Below are positions 1 through 6,522 of a DNA stretch of 6,522 bases, in pieces. Each line of letters starts with the position of its first letter. Position 1 is the first letter of the stretch. The notes under the pieces are model-generated. The model was not told the DNA's origin, did no database searches, and worked only from the letters and a program-made list of their open reading frames with translations. The DNA comes from Burkholderiaceae bacterium (lineage in GTDB: Bacteria > Pseudomonadota > Gammaproteobacteria > Burkholderiales > Burkholderiaceae): the NCBI GenBank assembly GCA_022701965.1, contig JAKONL010000024.1:1-6522 (forward strand), read 5' to 3'. A program made the translations under genes and the position numbers.

Positions 1-2626
1 GCATGCCGCCCGCGCGCCAGGCGGTGTAGGCGTCCAGCGCCTCGCGCATCAGCACCGTGAACGACCAGTTGTCGGCGATCGCGTGGTGCATCACCCACAT
101 CAGCGCATGGTCGCCTTCGCCGAAGCGCAGCAGCGTGGCGCGGTGCAGCGGCGCGCGCGCCAGGTCGAACGGCTGCGCGATGCGCTCGGCGAAAAGCGCG
201 CGCCCCGCCGCCTGAGGATCCGCGTGCGCGGAAAGATCGACGTGCTCCACGGGCATCGGACGCGCGTCTTCGATCAGCTGCATCGGCTCCTCGGCGCCCT
301 GGACCAGGCGCGTGCGCAGGCTCTCGTGCCGCTCGATCATCAGGTCGACCGCACGCTGCAGGATGGCGATGTCGAGCGCGCCCCGGATCCGCAGCGAGAT
401 CGCCACGTTGTAGGCCGGCGAGGCCGGATCGAACTGGTGGATGAGCCACATGCGGCGCTGCGACAGCGACACCGGCAGCAGGCCGCCGCGCGGCACGCGG
501 GCGATGTCCGCCGAACGCGCGGGGGCAGCGGCGATGCCGCCGCCGGGCACGGCCATCGCGCGCCCCAGATGGTCGGCCAGCTCGGCGACGCTCGACCGGT
601 CGAACATCACCGACAGCGGCAGCTCCACGCCCAGGCGCTGGTCGATGCGGGAGGCGACCTGCGTCATCAGCAGCGAATTGCCGCCGAGCTCCAGGAAGCT
701 GTCGTGGATGCCGAAGGCGGCGGTGTTGAGCACCTCGCGCCAGATGTCCCAGACCGCCTGCTCGGTCTCGTCGCGCGGCATGACGCGCGACGCGGCCAGG
801 ACCGGGGCGTCGTCGATCGATGCGTCGTCCGGGCCGACGCGCTCGACCGCGGCCTGCACGGCCAGGGAGCCGTCCATGAACCGGCTGCGACACAGGCCGC
901 GCTGGATCTTGCCGCTGGAGCTGCGCGGCAGCGAACCCGAACGCACCAGCACCACGGTCTCCACCGGCAGGCCGTGGGTCTCGCCGATCGCGCGCCGCAC
1001 GGCGGCCGCGATGGCGTCGGCATCTAGGTCGGCCACGCGGCGCTCGGTCTCCAGCACGAGCACCAGCGCCTCGCCGTCGGGACCGTCGACCGAGAACGCC
1101 GCGCCGTAGCCCGGCCGCAGCGCCGCATCGGCATGCTCGGCGGTCCATTCGAGATCCTGCGGGTAATGGTTGCCGCCGTGGACGATCACCAGGTCCTTCG
1201 AACGGCCGGTGACGAACAGCTCGCCCTCGTGCATGAAGCCGAGGTCGCCGGTGCGCAGGAAGGGGCCGTCGCCGTCGGCGAGCCGGGCGCCGAACACCTC
1301 GCGCGAGCTCTCCGGCTGGCGCCAGTAGCCGTCGCCGACGCTCGGCGAACGGACCCAGATCTCCCCGACCGCATCGGCGGGGGAGCGGCGGGCCTGCGCC
1401 GCGTCCTCGGCGTCGACGATGACGATGACGATGTCGGTACCCGCGAGCGGCCGGCCGCAGCCCACGAGCCGCCGCGACGAGGCGGGGTCGGCGCCGACGC
1501 GCCCGCGCACGAGCTCGGCGGCATCGACCGGGAGCAGGCGCGGCGCCCGGCGCACGCCGTTCTCGTCCTTGTTCACGCCGCTCACGCCCACGACCGTTTC
1601 GGCGAGTCCGTAGAGCGGCATGAAGGCCTCGGCGCGCATGCCGGCGGCGCCGAAGACCGAGAGCACCTGCGCCACCGTGTCGGCGCGGATGGGTTCGGCC
1701 CCGCAGTTGAGCGACACCAGCGCCGACAGGTCCGGCCCCGGACGGTCCGGGTCCGCACGGGCTTCCAGCGCGCGCAGGCAGGCCACGTAGGCCGAAGCGG
1801 GTGCGCCCGAATGCGTGATGCGCAGCGAAGAGAGTGCATCCAGCCAGCGCAGCGGCCGGCGCAGGAAGGTCAGCGGCGACATCAGCCAGCTGGTCGCCCC
1901 GCGGCACAGCGGCGCGATCACGCCGTGCACCAGGCCGTAGTCGTGAAAGTGCGGCAGCCAGGTCAGCACGCGGCTCTCGGGCGTGCCATGGCAGGCGTCG
2001 TCCAGCGCAGCCACGTTGGCGAGCACCTGGGCATGCGTGAGCCGCACGCCGCGCGGCGCCATGGTCGAGCCAGAGGTGTACTGCAGATAGGCCAGCGAGG
2101 CGCCCGTCGCCGTGGCGGACGCAACGCCTTGCGGAACGTCCGCCTCCGGCAGGCCGGCCAGCGACCGCCACGGTGCGAGCGCGAACGTCGCCGGATCGAA
2201 CACCGCCCGCGCCGCGTCGATGACCGCGTCCGGGGCCAGCACCAGCGCGGCGGCGGTGTCTTCCATGATGCCGCGCAGGCGCGGCGCGGCGCGCAGCAGG
2301 CGCACCGGATCGGGTGCCGGCACCGGCACCGCGACGCAGTCGGCCAGCAGGCAGGCCCAGAACGCGCGCACGAAATCCAGGCCCGGCGGAAACGCCAGCA
2401 GGACCCGTCCGCCCGCAGGCACGACGGCGCGCAACCGCGCAGCCAGGACGCGGCATTCGTCGCCGAGCCGGGCGAAGGTCAGGGAATCGGCGGTGGAGAG
2501 GTCATCGCGCAGGAAGACATAGGCGAGACGGCTGCCGCCGGTCTCACATTGCGCGTGAAAAACACGAGGCAGGAAATCTGAACGCAAGGAACGGCCTTGA
2601 GAAGTGGGTCGCGTGGCCATGGCCAT
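1..2626 (-). CDS. Lipopeptide synthetase, 5' part: fatty-acyl-AMP ligase, carrier protein, partial condensation domain (runs off left edge)
   Basis: This reading frame is open without a stop for 875 residues from ATG 2624-2626 to the left edge. Residues about 15-590 are an adenylate-forming domain: YTSGST (183-188), WLPHFHD (223-229), CGAEPIR (308-314), YGLAET (339-344), GEIWVRSPS (421-429), RTGDLG (458-463), a GRSKD(L)VIVHGGNHYPQD stretch (474-491) and SSSGKIQR with the presumed catalytic Lys573. The WLPxxHD and CGAEPIR signatures, and the extra segment near 350-375, are typical of fatty-acyl-AMP ligases rather than amino-acid-activating domains. Residues about 612-690 are a carrier domain with LELGGNSL, where Ser651 should bear phosphopantetheine. 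Residues about 715-875 begin a condensation domain with SLSQRRMW (720-727), RHESLRTRL (766-774) and HHAIADN (847-853). In the family, the ligase loads a fatty acid as acyl-AMP onto the carrier, and the condensation domain joins it to the next module's amino acid. The whole acts in the cytoplasm. Further modules are expected beyond the left edge. ATG 2618-2620 is an equally possible start, and neither has a clear Shine-Dalgarno. The domain calls are firm; the product is unknown. Confidence 0.93.
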   Translation of the reverse strand, partial: MAMATRPTSQGRSLRSDFLPRVFHAQCETGGSRLAYVFLRDDLSTADSLTFARLGDECRVLAARLRAVVPAGGRVLLAFPPGLDFVRAFWACLLADCVAVPVPAPDPVRLLRAAPRLRGIMEDTAAALVLAPDAVIDAARAVFDPATFALAPWRSLAGLPEADVPQGVASATATGASLAYLQYTSGSTMAPRGVRLTHAQVLANVAALDDACHGTPESRVLTWLPHFHDYGLVHGVIAPLCRGATSWLMSPLTFLRRPLRWLDALSSLRITHSGAPASAYVACLRALEARADPDRPGPDLSALVSLNCGAEPIRADTVAQVLSVFGAAGMRAEAFMPLYGLAETVVGVSGVNKDENGVRRAPRLLPVDAAELVRGRVGADPASSRRLVGCGRPLAGTDIVIVIVDAEDAAQARRSPADAVGEIWVRSPSVGDGYWRQPESSREVFGARLADGDGPFLRTGDLGFMHEGELFVTGRSKDLVIVHGGNHYPQDLEWTAEHADAALRPGYGAAFSVDGPDGEALVLVLETERRVADLDADAIAAAVRRAIGETHGLPVETVVLVRSGSLPRSSSGKIQRGLCRSRFMDGSLAVQAAVERVGPDDASIDDAPVLAASRVMPRDETEQAVWDIWREVLNTAAFGIHDSFLELGGNSLLMTQVASRIDQRLGVELPLSVMFDRSSVAELADHLGRAMAVPGGGIAAAPARSADIARVPRGGLLPVSLSQRRMWLIHQFDPASPAYNVAISLRIRGALDIAILQRAVDLMIERHESLRTRLVQGAEEPMQLIEDARPMPVEHVDLSAHADPQAAGRALFAERIAQPFDLARAPLHRATLLRFGEGDHALMWVMHHAIADNWSFTVLMREALDAYTAWRAGGM

Positions 2627-2684
2627 CTGCAGTCTGACGAACGAGTCTATCTTTAACTTTTTAAAACAAAAATAACATCTCGAT
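2627..2684 (-). promoter_or_regulatory. AT-rich leader upstream of the lipopeptide synthetase gene, probable promoter region
   Basis: This 58-bp gap lies between the stop of the M48 gene and the start of the synthetase gene, both read leftward. Of bases 2641-2690 only 12 are G or C, while the flanking genes are very GC-rich. On the minus strand a weak pair can be read, TTGCCC (2698-2693) and TATTTT (16 nt further on), but neither box is convincing. No purine-rich ribosome binding site stands before either candidate ATG. The composition suggests a promoter or upstream-activator region serving the synthetase separately from the M48 gene. That is inference, since no clear sigma-70 or sigma-54 consensus is present. 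Confidence 0.45.
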
Positions 2685-4280
2685 TCATTTGGGCAATTTC
2701 TCCTCTTCCTGTTCGCGCCACAGCGCTTCGACCGCACGGGCACGGGTGTCGAGGATCGACGCCTCGTAGTGATCGATCGTCATGTTGCCACCCTGCGACG
2801 CCAGCGCCTGTGCGGCCTTCAGGCGATCGCGCGCCGCGGCGTAGTCGAAGATGGCGACGTTGGCTTCGGCATCGGAGCGCACCGCGCGTACCGTGTCGCC
2901 CTGCGCGTCGTAGAGGGCGGCCAGCGTGTGCCAGGCCAGCGCATCGCGCGGGTGCGCCGCGACCCGGTCGCGCAGCGGCGCGATCATCGGCTCCGGCCGG
3001 CGCAGCGCGACCGCCGCCTGCGCCGCGAGGATCAGTTCCGGCCGCTCGCGCGGCGCGGGCGTGCCGAGCAGCGCCGCCGCCTTCGCCGCGGCGCCGGCGG
3101 CGAGCTCGATCTCCGCCGACAGCAGCCGGGCGAGTCGCGCGGCCGCGGGGTCGTCCCGGGCGACGGGCTCCAGGCGCTCGGCAAACGCGCGGGCCGAGGC
3201 GTTCTCGCGCAGTTCGAGCGCCGACAGCGCCGCCGCGTACAGCATGCCCGCCTGCCGCGCCCGCGACTGGCGCGAGAAATCGCCGCTCGACGGCGCGGCG
3301 GCGACGATCCACTGCCGCAGCACGTCGACGCCCGGACGCGTGAGCACCCGGGCGCGCGCCGCGATCAGCGCGTGCTGCATCGTGACGGCGGCGACCGGGC
3401 GCCCCGGGGTCGACGGTGCGCCGGCGGCCGGCTCGCGGAACTGGAACCGAGCCTGCATGTCGGAGATGCGTTCGCTGTTGAGCGGGTGGCTGCGCAGGTA
3501 CGGATAGGAGCCGTTGTCGTTCAGGCGCGAGGCGTACTGCAGCTTCTCGAACATCGACGCCGCGCCCTCGGGCGCGAAGCCGGCCTGGGTCATGACGCCG
3601 AAGCCGACGCGGTCGGCCTCGCGCTCCATGTCGCGCGAGAAGTCGAGCTGGTTCTGCATCGCCATCGCCTGCGTGCCCATCACCACCGCCTGGCCGGCGT
3701 CGCCGCTGCGGCTCTTGGCGGCGGCCACCATGCCCAGCACCATCGCCGCCAGCAGGATCGGCAGCTGCCGGCTCTGCCGCGACATCATCCGCGCGATGTG
3801 GCGCTGCGTGACGTGCGAGAGCTCGTGGCCGAGCACCGTGGCGAGCTCGTCGCTGCTGTCGGTCGCCGCGATCAGCCCCAGGTGCAGGCCCAGGTAGCCG
3901 CCGGGCAGCGCGAAGGCGTTGATGCTGCGGTCGCGCCCGAGCAGCAGCGTCCAGGCGAAGCGCTCGTCGAGCTCGGGCGTGAGGTCGCCGCGCGTGCGGG
4001 CGGCGGCGAGCAGGCGCGTCCAGATGCCCTGCACGTAGTCGACCAGCACCGGATCGTCGATGAAGTCCGGGTCGCGGTAGAGCTCGCGCGCGATCTGGTC
4101 GCCCAGCCGGCGCTCGGCGCTGGCCGTCATCTCGCCGCCGTCGCCCATGCCGGGCAGGGCCTGGGCATGCACCGGCGACACGACCGGCAGCAGCGCCTGG
4201 GATGCGATCAGCACCGCGACGCAGGCGCGGCGCAGCCCGCAAGCGACTCGGCCGGAGGAAGGGGTGGGGGCGGGACGCAT
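2685..4280 (-). CDS. Exported M48-family zinc metallopeptidase with helical-repeat C-terminal half (BepA/YfgC-like)
   Basis: The protein has 531 residues when started at ATG 4278-4280, which gives a signal peptide: an arginine-rich N-terminus, a hydrophobic core near 20-36 and a VHAQA cleavage region at 37-41. The upstream GAGG gives a modest ribosome binding site. The same frame stays open further upstream, but that stretch lies antisense to moaC and has no protease features. The catalytic domain holds NAFALPGG (121-128), HELSH (152-156, two zinc ligands and the catalytic Glu153), EREAD with the likely third ligand Glu219, a hydrophobic stretch at 173-188, and SHPLNSERI (264-272), matching the conserved His-Pro of BepA-type enzymes. 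Residues about 300-531 are Ala/Leu/Arg-rich helices fitting degenerate TPR repeats. BepA-type proteins work in the periplasm, where they assist outer-membrane protein assembly and degrade misfolded substrates. A similar role here is inference. The gene diverges from moaC and sits 58 bp before the synthetase gene. Confidence 0.9.
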   Translation of the reverse strand: MRPAPTPSSGRVACGLRRACVAVLIASQALLPVVSPVHAQALPGMGDGGEMTASAERRLGDQIARELYRDPDFIDDPVLVDYVQGIWTRLLAAARTRGDLTPELDERFAWTLLLGRDRSINAFALPGGYLGLHLGLIAATDSSDELATVLGHELSHVTQRHIARMMSRQSRQLPILLAAMVLGMVAAAKSRSGDAGQAVVMGTQAMAMQNQLDFSRDMEREADRVGFGVMTQAGFAPEGAASMFEKLQYASRLNDNGSYPYLRSHPLNSERISDMQARFQFREPAAGAPSTPGRPVAAVTMQHALIAARARVLTRPGVDVLRQWIVAAAPSSGDFSRQSRARQAGMLYAAALSALELRENASARAFAERLEPVARDDPAAARLARLLSAEIELAAGAAAKAAALLGTPAPRERPELILAAQAAVALRRPEPMIAPLRDRVAAHPRDALAWHTLAALYDAQGDTVRAVRSDAEANVAIFDYAAARDRLKAAQALASQGGNMTIDHYEASILDTRARAVEALWREQEEEKLPK

Positions 4281-4344
4281 CGCCTCGTATGATGCACAAC
4301 CCCCTGTTTTGTTCACCTTCGCACCCGGCGAATCCTGGAGTCCC
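4281..4344. promoter_or_regulatory. Divergent intergenic region between the M48 peptidase gene and moaC
   Basis: These 64 bp must hold the 5' signals of both genes if each has its own promoter. Toward moaC, TATGAT at 4288-4293 resembles a -10 box with one mismatch, but nothing like a -35 lies 16-18 bp before it. GGAG at 4337-4340 is a good Shine-Dalgarno four bases before the moaC ATG. Toward the M48 gene, GAGG precedes the ATG at 4280 by a few bases. No molybdate-binding riboswitch or obvious operator palindrome was seen. Promoter placement is tentative; the ribosome binding sites are more secure. Confidence 0.4.
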
Positions 4345-4851
4345 ATGAGTCCACTCACCCATTTCGACGCCCAGGGCCAGGCCCACATGGTGGACGTCGG
4401 CGGCAAGGCGTCGACCCGCCGCGTGGCCGTCGCGACCGGCCGCATCGAGATGCTCGCCACCACGCTGGCGCTGATCGAATCGGGCACCGCCAAGAAGGGC
4501 GACGTGCTCGGCATCGCCCGCATCGCCGGCATCCAGGCCGCCAAGAAGACCAGCGACCTGATCCCGCTGTGCCACCCGCTGGCGCTCACGCGCGTGGCGG
4601 TCGCCTTCGCGATGGTCGAACGCGATCCCGACGCCGACGGCGACCTCGACGCCGTGCCGCAGGTGACCTGCACCGCGACGGTGGAGACGGTCGGGCCGAC
4701 CGGCGTGGAGATGGAGGCGCTGACGGCGGTGCAGGTCGCGCTGCTGACCATCTACGACATGTGCAAGGCGGTGGACCGCGGCATGCGGATCACGGACGTG
4801 CGGGTGCTGGAGAAGCACGGGGGGAAGTCGGGGAGCTGGGTGGTGGAGTGA
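4345..4851 (+). CDS. moaC: Cyclic pyranopterin monophosphate synthase MoaC
   Basis: This complete 168-residue protein matches MoaC almost end to end. MoaC converts the MoaA product, 3',8-cyclo-7,8-dihydro-GTP, into cyclic pyranopterin monophosphate in the cytoplasm, an early step of molybdenum cofactor synthesis. Visible signatures are MVDVGGKA (15-22), KKGDV (50-54, Lys51), [19 protein letters not shown] (61-79, His77), [10 protein letters not shown] (120-129) and IYDMCKAVD (136-144). Asp138 and Lys141 correspond to the catalytic Asp128 and Lys131 of the E. coli enzyme, recalled from memory. The ten-residue offset comes from a longer acidic loop around 91-106. GGAG at 4337-4340 supports the start. 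The usual partners moaA, moaB, moaD and moaE are not in the window. The gene stands alone between a divergent M48 peptidase gene and a convergent regulator gene. Confidence 0.97.
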   Translation: MSPLTHFDAQGQAHMVDVGGKASTRRVAVATGRIEMLATTLALIESGTAKKGDVLGIARIAGIQAAKKTSDLIPLCHPLALTRVAVAFAMVERDPDADGDLDAVPQVTCTATVETVGPTGVEMEALTAVQVALLTIYDMCKAVDRGMRITDVRVLEKHGGKSGSWVVE

Positions 4852-4879
4852 GCCCGGGGGCCTTCAGGCACTCCCGGGC
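4852..4879. terminator. Possible bidirectional terminator hairpin between moaC and the convergent LysR gene
   Basis: A perfect 7-bp inverted repeat, GCCCGGG (4852-4858) and CCCGGGC (4873-4879), encloses a shorter stem, GCC (4860-4862) and GGC (4867-4869). It begins one base after the moaC stop, and the LysR stop codon (4864-4866) lies in its inner loop. Its place between two convergent genes fits a shared terminator. No T-run follows on either strand, so an intrinsic terminator in the strict sense is not shown. Confidence 0.35.
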
Positions 4880-5784
4880 CGGTCCCAGGGCGGCACGGGC
4901 TGCCACGACGAACTCAGCAGATCGACGAACGCCTTGACGCGCGGCGGCAGCAGCTTACGCACCGGATAGACGATCGACAGCGGCTCGCCGTCGACCGCGT
5001 GGGCGGCGAGCACCGGCACCAGCCGGCCGCTGCGCAACTCGTCGGACAGCAGGAAGGTCGCCAGTTGGCCGATGCCCAGTCCCGCCGTCGTCGCGTCGCG
5101 CAGCGCCTCGGCCTGCGTCGACGTGAAATTGCCGCCGACCCGGACCGCTCGCTGGACGCCGTCGACCTGGAAGCGCCACTCGGCGGTGCGCCCGCCGTGC
5201 TCGAACGCGAGGCAGTTGTGCCCGGCGAGGTCGTCGGGCGTGGCGGGAACGCCGTGACGTGCCAGATACGCGGGCGATGCGCAGGTCACGAGCCGGTGCG
5301 GCGCGATCGTGCGGCTGACGAGGCCGCTGTCGACCCGGTGCCCGACGCGCACGGCGACGTCGATGCCCTCCTCGATCAGGTCGACGTAGCGGTCGTTGAA
5401 ACTGATGTTGACGCTGACCAGCGGCCACCGGCGCATGTAGGCCTGGACGACCGGCAGGATCTGCAGGCGCCCGAGCGACACCGGCACGTCGATGCGCAGC
5501 CGCCCGGCCGGCACCGTGGCGCGCGCCGTCATCGACGCCTCGGCCGCCTCCAGCGCCTGCAGGATCTCCACGCACTGCCGGTAGAACACCAGGCCCTCGT
5601 CCGTCGGCGTGACGCTGCGCGTCGTGCGCTGCAGCAGACGCACGCCCAGGCGGGCCTCCAGCCGCGCGATCCGCTTGCCGACCGTCGACCGCGACAGCCC
5701 CAGCTGCTCGGCCGCGACGGTGAAGCTGCGCGCGTCGGCGGCGCGGACGAAAGCCAGGGTGTCTTCGATGCGTTGGGCGTTCAT
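4864..5784 (-). CDS. LysR-type transcriptional regulator (CrgA/AaeR/DmlR-like group)
   Basis: This complete 306-residue protein has the family's usual length. Residues 1-60 form the winged helix-turn-helix: DTLAFVRAADARSFTVAAEQLG, then SRSTVGKRIARLEARLGVRLL and RTTRSVTPTDEG (54-64). A linker helix with YRQCVEILQALEAAEA follows. The effector-binding half starts near 93 with AGRLRIDVPVSLGR and includes YVDLIEEGIDVAVRVG, and near the end GLGIGQLATFLLSDELRSGRLVPVL. Such proteins bind promoter DNA as tetramers and respond to small molecules; the ligand and targets cannot be told from sequence. ATG 5782-5784 is the only plausible start, because the frame has no other start codon upstream before a stop, yet it lacks a Shine-Dalgarno. 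Unlike many LysR genes it has no divergent neighbour. The gene on its 5' side is on the same strand, 52 bp away. Confidence 0.95.
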   Translation of the reverse strand: MNAQRIEDTLAFVRAADARSFTVAAEQLGLSRSTVGKRIARLEARLGVRLLQRTTRSVTPTDEGLVFYRQCVEILQALEAAEASMTARATVPAGRLRIDVPVSLGRLQILPVVQAYMRRWPLVSVNISFNDRYVDLIEEGIDVAVRVGHRVDSGLVSRTIAPHRLVTCASPAYLARHGVPATPDDLAGHNCLAFEHGGRTAEWRFQVDGVQRAVRVGGNFTSTQAEALRDATTAGLGIGQLATFLLSDELRSGRLVPVLAAHAVDGEPLSIVYPVRKLLPPRVKAFVDLLSSSWQPVPPWDRPGSA

Positions 5785-5792
5785 GAGGGGTG

Positions 5793-5811
5793 GGAGGCCC
5801 GGCGGGCCTCC
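5793..5811. repeat. Perfect 8-bp inverted repeat in the LysR gene leader
   Basis: GGAGGCCC (5793-5800) and GGGCCTCC (5804-5811) are exact reverse complements around a GGC loop. The hairpin lies between the stop of the upstream gene (5837) and the LysR ATG (5784), ending eight bases before that start codon. It could be a terminator for the upstream gene, although there is no T-run. It could also be an mRNA structure affecting LysR translation, or a protein-binding palindrome. The sequence alone does not choose among these. Confidence 0.5.
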
Positions 5812-5836
5812 GGCCCATCATGTCATCACGTCGCCG

Positions 5837-6522
5837 TCACGTGGCGAGTTGGCCGGTCAGGAGCAGGCCGCGCACGTCCTCGCCGACCTGATTGACGGCG
5901 CCGAGCCGCTCGATCAGCTGGGCCGGCCGGCTGCCGCGCAGGCCGGCGAGCGTCAGGCGCTTGTCGCGCACATAGGTGTAGACGCCGCTGACGGCGAACG
6001 CGCTCGCGTGGGCCACGTGGGTCGCCAGGCCTTCGCTGGCCCGGGCGAAGCGGTCGGAGGCGTAGAACTTCCGGCGCTCCAGCGGCGAGGCGAACGCCAG
6101 CTCCAGGATCGCGACCAAACAGCGCTCTTCGGGCACGACATGGTCGACGTTCGGTGCGGGCGGTGCCGGCTTGGCGTTGTCGTAGGTCTCGGGCAGGTGC
6201 ATGCGCACCTTCAGCACCGCATCGTCGGCGGCCAGCGCGCGGGCGAGCCGTTCGATGCAGGCGCCGAAAGCGGCCGCATCGCCGTGGGCGGCGCCGAAAT
6301 GCACGTGCATCCGGTCGAGGCCGTCGTCGGCGTTGGGCGACGGCTCGGCCACCCGGTCCACCAGCGTGGTCGAGCCGGTCGGCAGCGCATAGGCCACGGT
6401 CGCGGCGAACATGTTCTGCTCGTCGGCGAACAGGATCGGGCAGGCCGCGTCGAACAGCGCCTGGTCCTCGGCCGAATGGAAGCCGATCTCGACGCCGCCG
6501 TCGAGCGCGTAGCCGTCGAACG
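5837..6522 (-). CDS. Uncharacterised protein, C-terminal 227 residues (start beyond right edge); possible EthD-like ferredoxin-fold protein
   Basis: The frame is open from the right edge to a TGA at 5837-5839. A methionine at 6410-6412 could be read as a start, but the 36 codons before it continue in frame with the same composition, so the true start most likely lies outside the window. I do not recognise the family with certainty. Visible elements are a strand-like RMHVHFG followed by a helix (GDAAAFGACIERLARALA), LKVRMHLPETYDN, then CLVAILELAFASPLERRKFYASDRFA, AVSGVYTYVRD and LAGLRGSRPAQLIERLGAVNQ near the C-terminus. The alternation of strand and helix suggests a dimeric alpha/beta ferredoxin-like fold of the EthD/Dabb kind, perhaps in tandem. 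There is no signal peptide or membrane segment in the visible part, so a cytoplasmic protein is likely. The LysR gene follows on the same strand, so co-transcription is possible. The coding call is firm; the function is unknown. Confidence 0.75.
   Translation of the reverse strand, partial: FDGYALDGGVEIGFHSAEDQALFDAACPILFADEQNMFAATVAYALPTGSTTLVDRVAEPSPNADDGLDRMHVHFGAAHGDAAAFGACIERLARALAADDAVLKVRMHLPETYDNAKPAPPAPNVDHVVPEERCLVAILELAFASPLERRKFYASDRFARASEGLATHVAHASAFAVSGVYTYVRDKRLTLAGLRGSRPAQLIERLGAVNQVGEDVRGLLLTGQLAT

Noticed and set aside
1133..2581. 482-codon plus-strand open frame opposite the FAAL region, and the 83-1027 frame further left
   Set aside because: Both are antisense to the synthetase, whose domains and motifs run unbroken on the other strand. 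Their compositions are typical of GC-rich shadows.
2769..4292. 507-codon plus-strand open frame opposite the M48 peptidase gene
   Set aside because: Its translation is Arg/His/Gln/Ala-rich with no recognisable domain, and it lies antisense to a gene with clear catalytic motifs. It is a high-GC shadow frame.
4281..4751. N-terminal extension of the M48 protein to a start at 4751
   Set aside because: The extension would be antisense to moaC and places the signal peptide internally. ATG at 4280 gives a normal signal sequence and a ribosome binding site.
2653..4818. 721-codon minus-strand open frame overlapping the M48 gene and antisense to moaC
   Set aside because: It is in a different frame from the peptidase, is low-complexity Arg/Ala/Gly, and runs through moaC on the opposite strand. 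No protein features support it.
5820..5850. Short repeats of TCACGT near the LysR upstream region as an operator
   Set aside because: The copies are too short and imperfect in a GC-rich background, and overlap the stop of the upstream gene. There is no convincing T-N11-A box.
5837..6412. Starting the unknown gene at the methionine at 6412
   Set aside because: The frame continues upstream to the window edge with protein-like composition, and the methionine lies within a continuous segment (ADEQNMFAATV), so the gene is treated as truncated by the edge.

Overview
The window comes from a very GC-rich bacterial chromosome and is densely packed with genes. The organism is probably a gammaproteobacterium of the Lysobacteraceae (Xanthomonadaceae), such as Lysobacter. 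This is inferred from the high GC, the style of the MoaC and M48 proteins, and a lipopeptide synthetase next to housekeeping genes. A GC-rich betaproteobacterium is not excluded.

Layout: (1) Bases 1-2626, minus strand: the first 875 residues of a large modular synthetase whose 3' part lies off the left edge. Its visible order is fatty-acyl-AMP ligase (FAAL), peptidyl/acyl carrier domain, then the first half of a condensation domain. This is the lipid-loading and first-joining part of a lipopeptide assembly line. (2) Bases 2627-2684: a short AT-rich gap, the only such stretch in the window, that probably carries the synthetase promoter. (3) Bases 2685-4280, minus strand: a complete exported M48 zinc metallopeptidase with a helical-repeat C-terminal half (BepA/YfgC type). 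(4) Bases 4281-4344: a 64-bp divergent gap. (5) Bases 4345-4851, plus strand: complete moaC, molybdenum cofactor synthesis. (6) Bases 4864-5784, minus strand: a complete LysR-type regulator, convergent with moaC, with a GC-rich hairpin at the junction. (7) Bases 5837-6522, minus strand: the C-terminal 227 residues of an uncharacterised protein, possibly of an EthD-like ferredoxin-fold type. It lies just upstream of the LysR gene on the same strand, with a perfect 8-bp inverted repeat between them.

The genes do not form one pathway. The M48 and moaC genes look like housekeeping genes. The synthetase looks like the 5' end of a specialised-metabolite cluster inserted beside them. The LysR gene and the unknown gene may be a small transcription unit. 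No RNA genes, insertion sequences, CRISPR arrays or attachment sites were seen. The most notable item is the FAAL-initiated synthetase. Its family is known, but its product cannot be told from this window.
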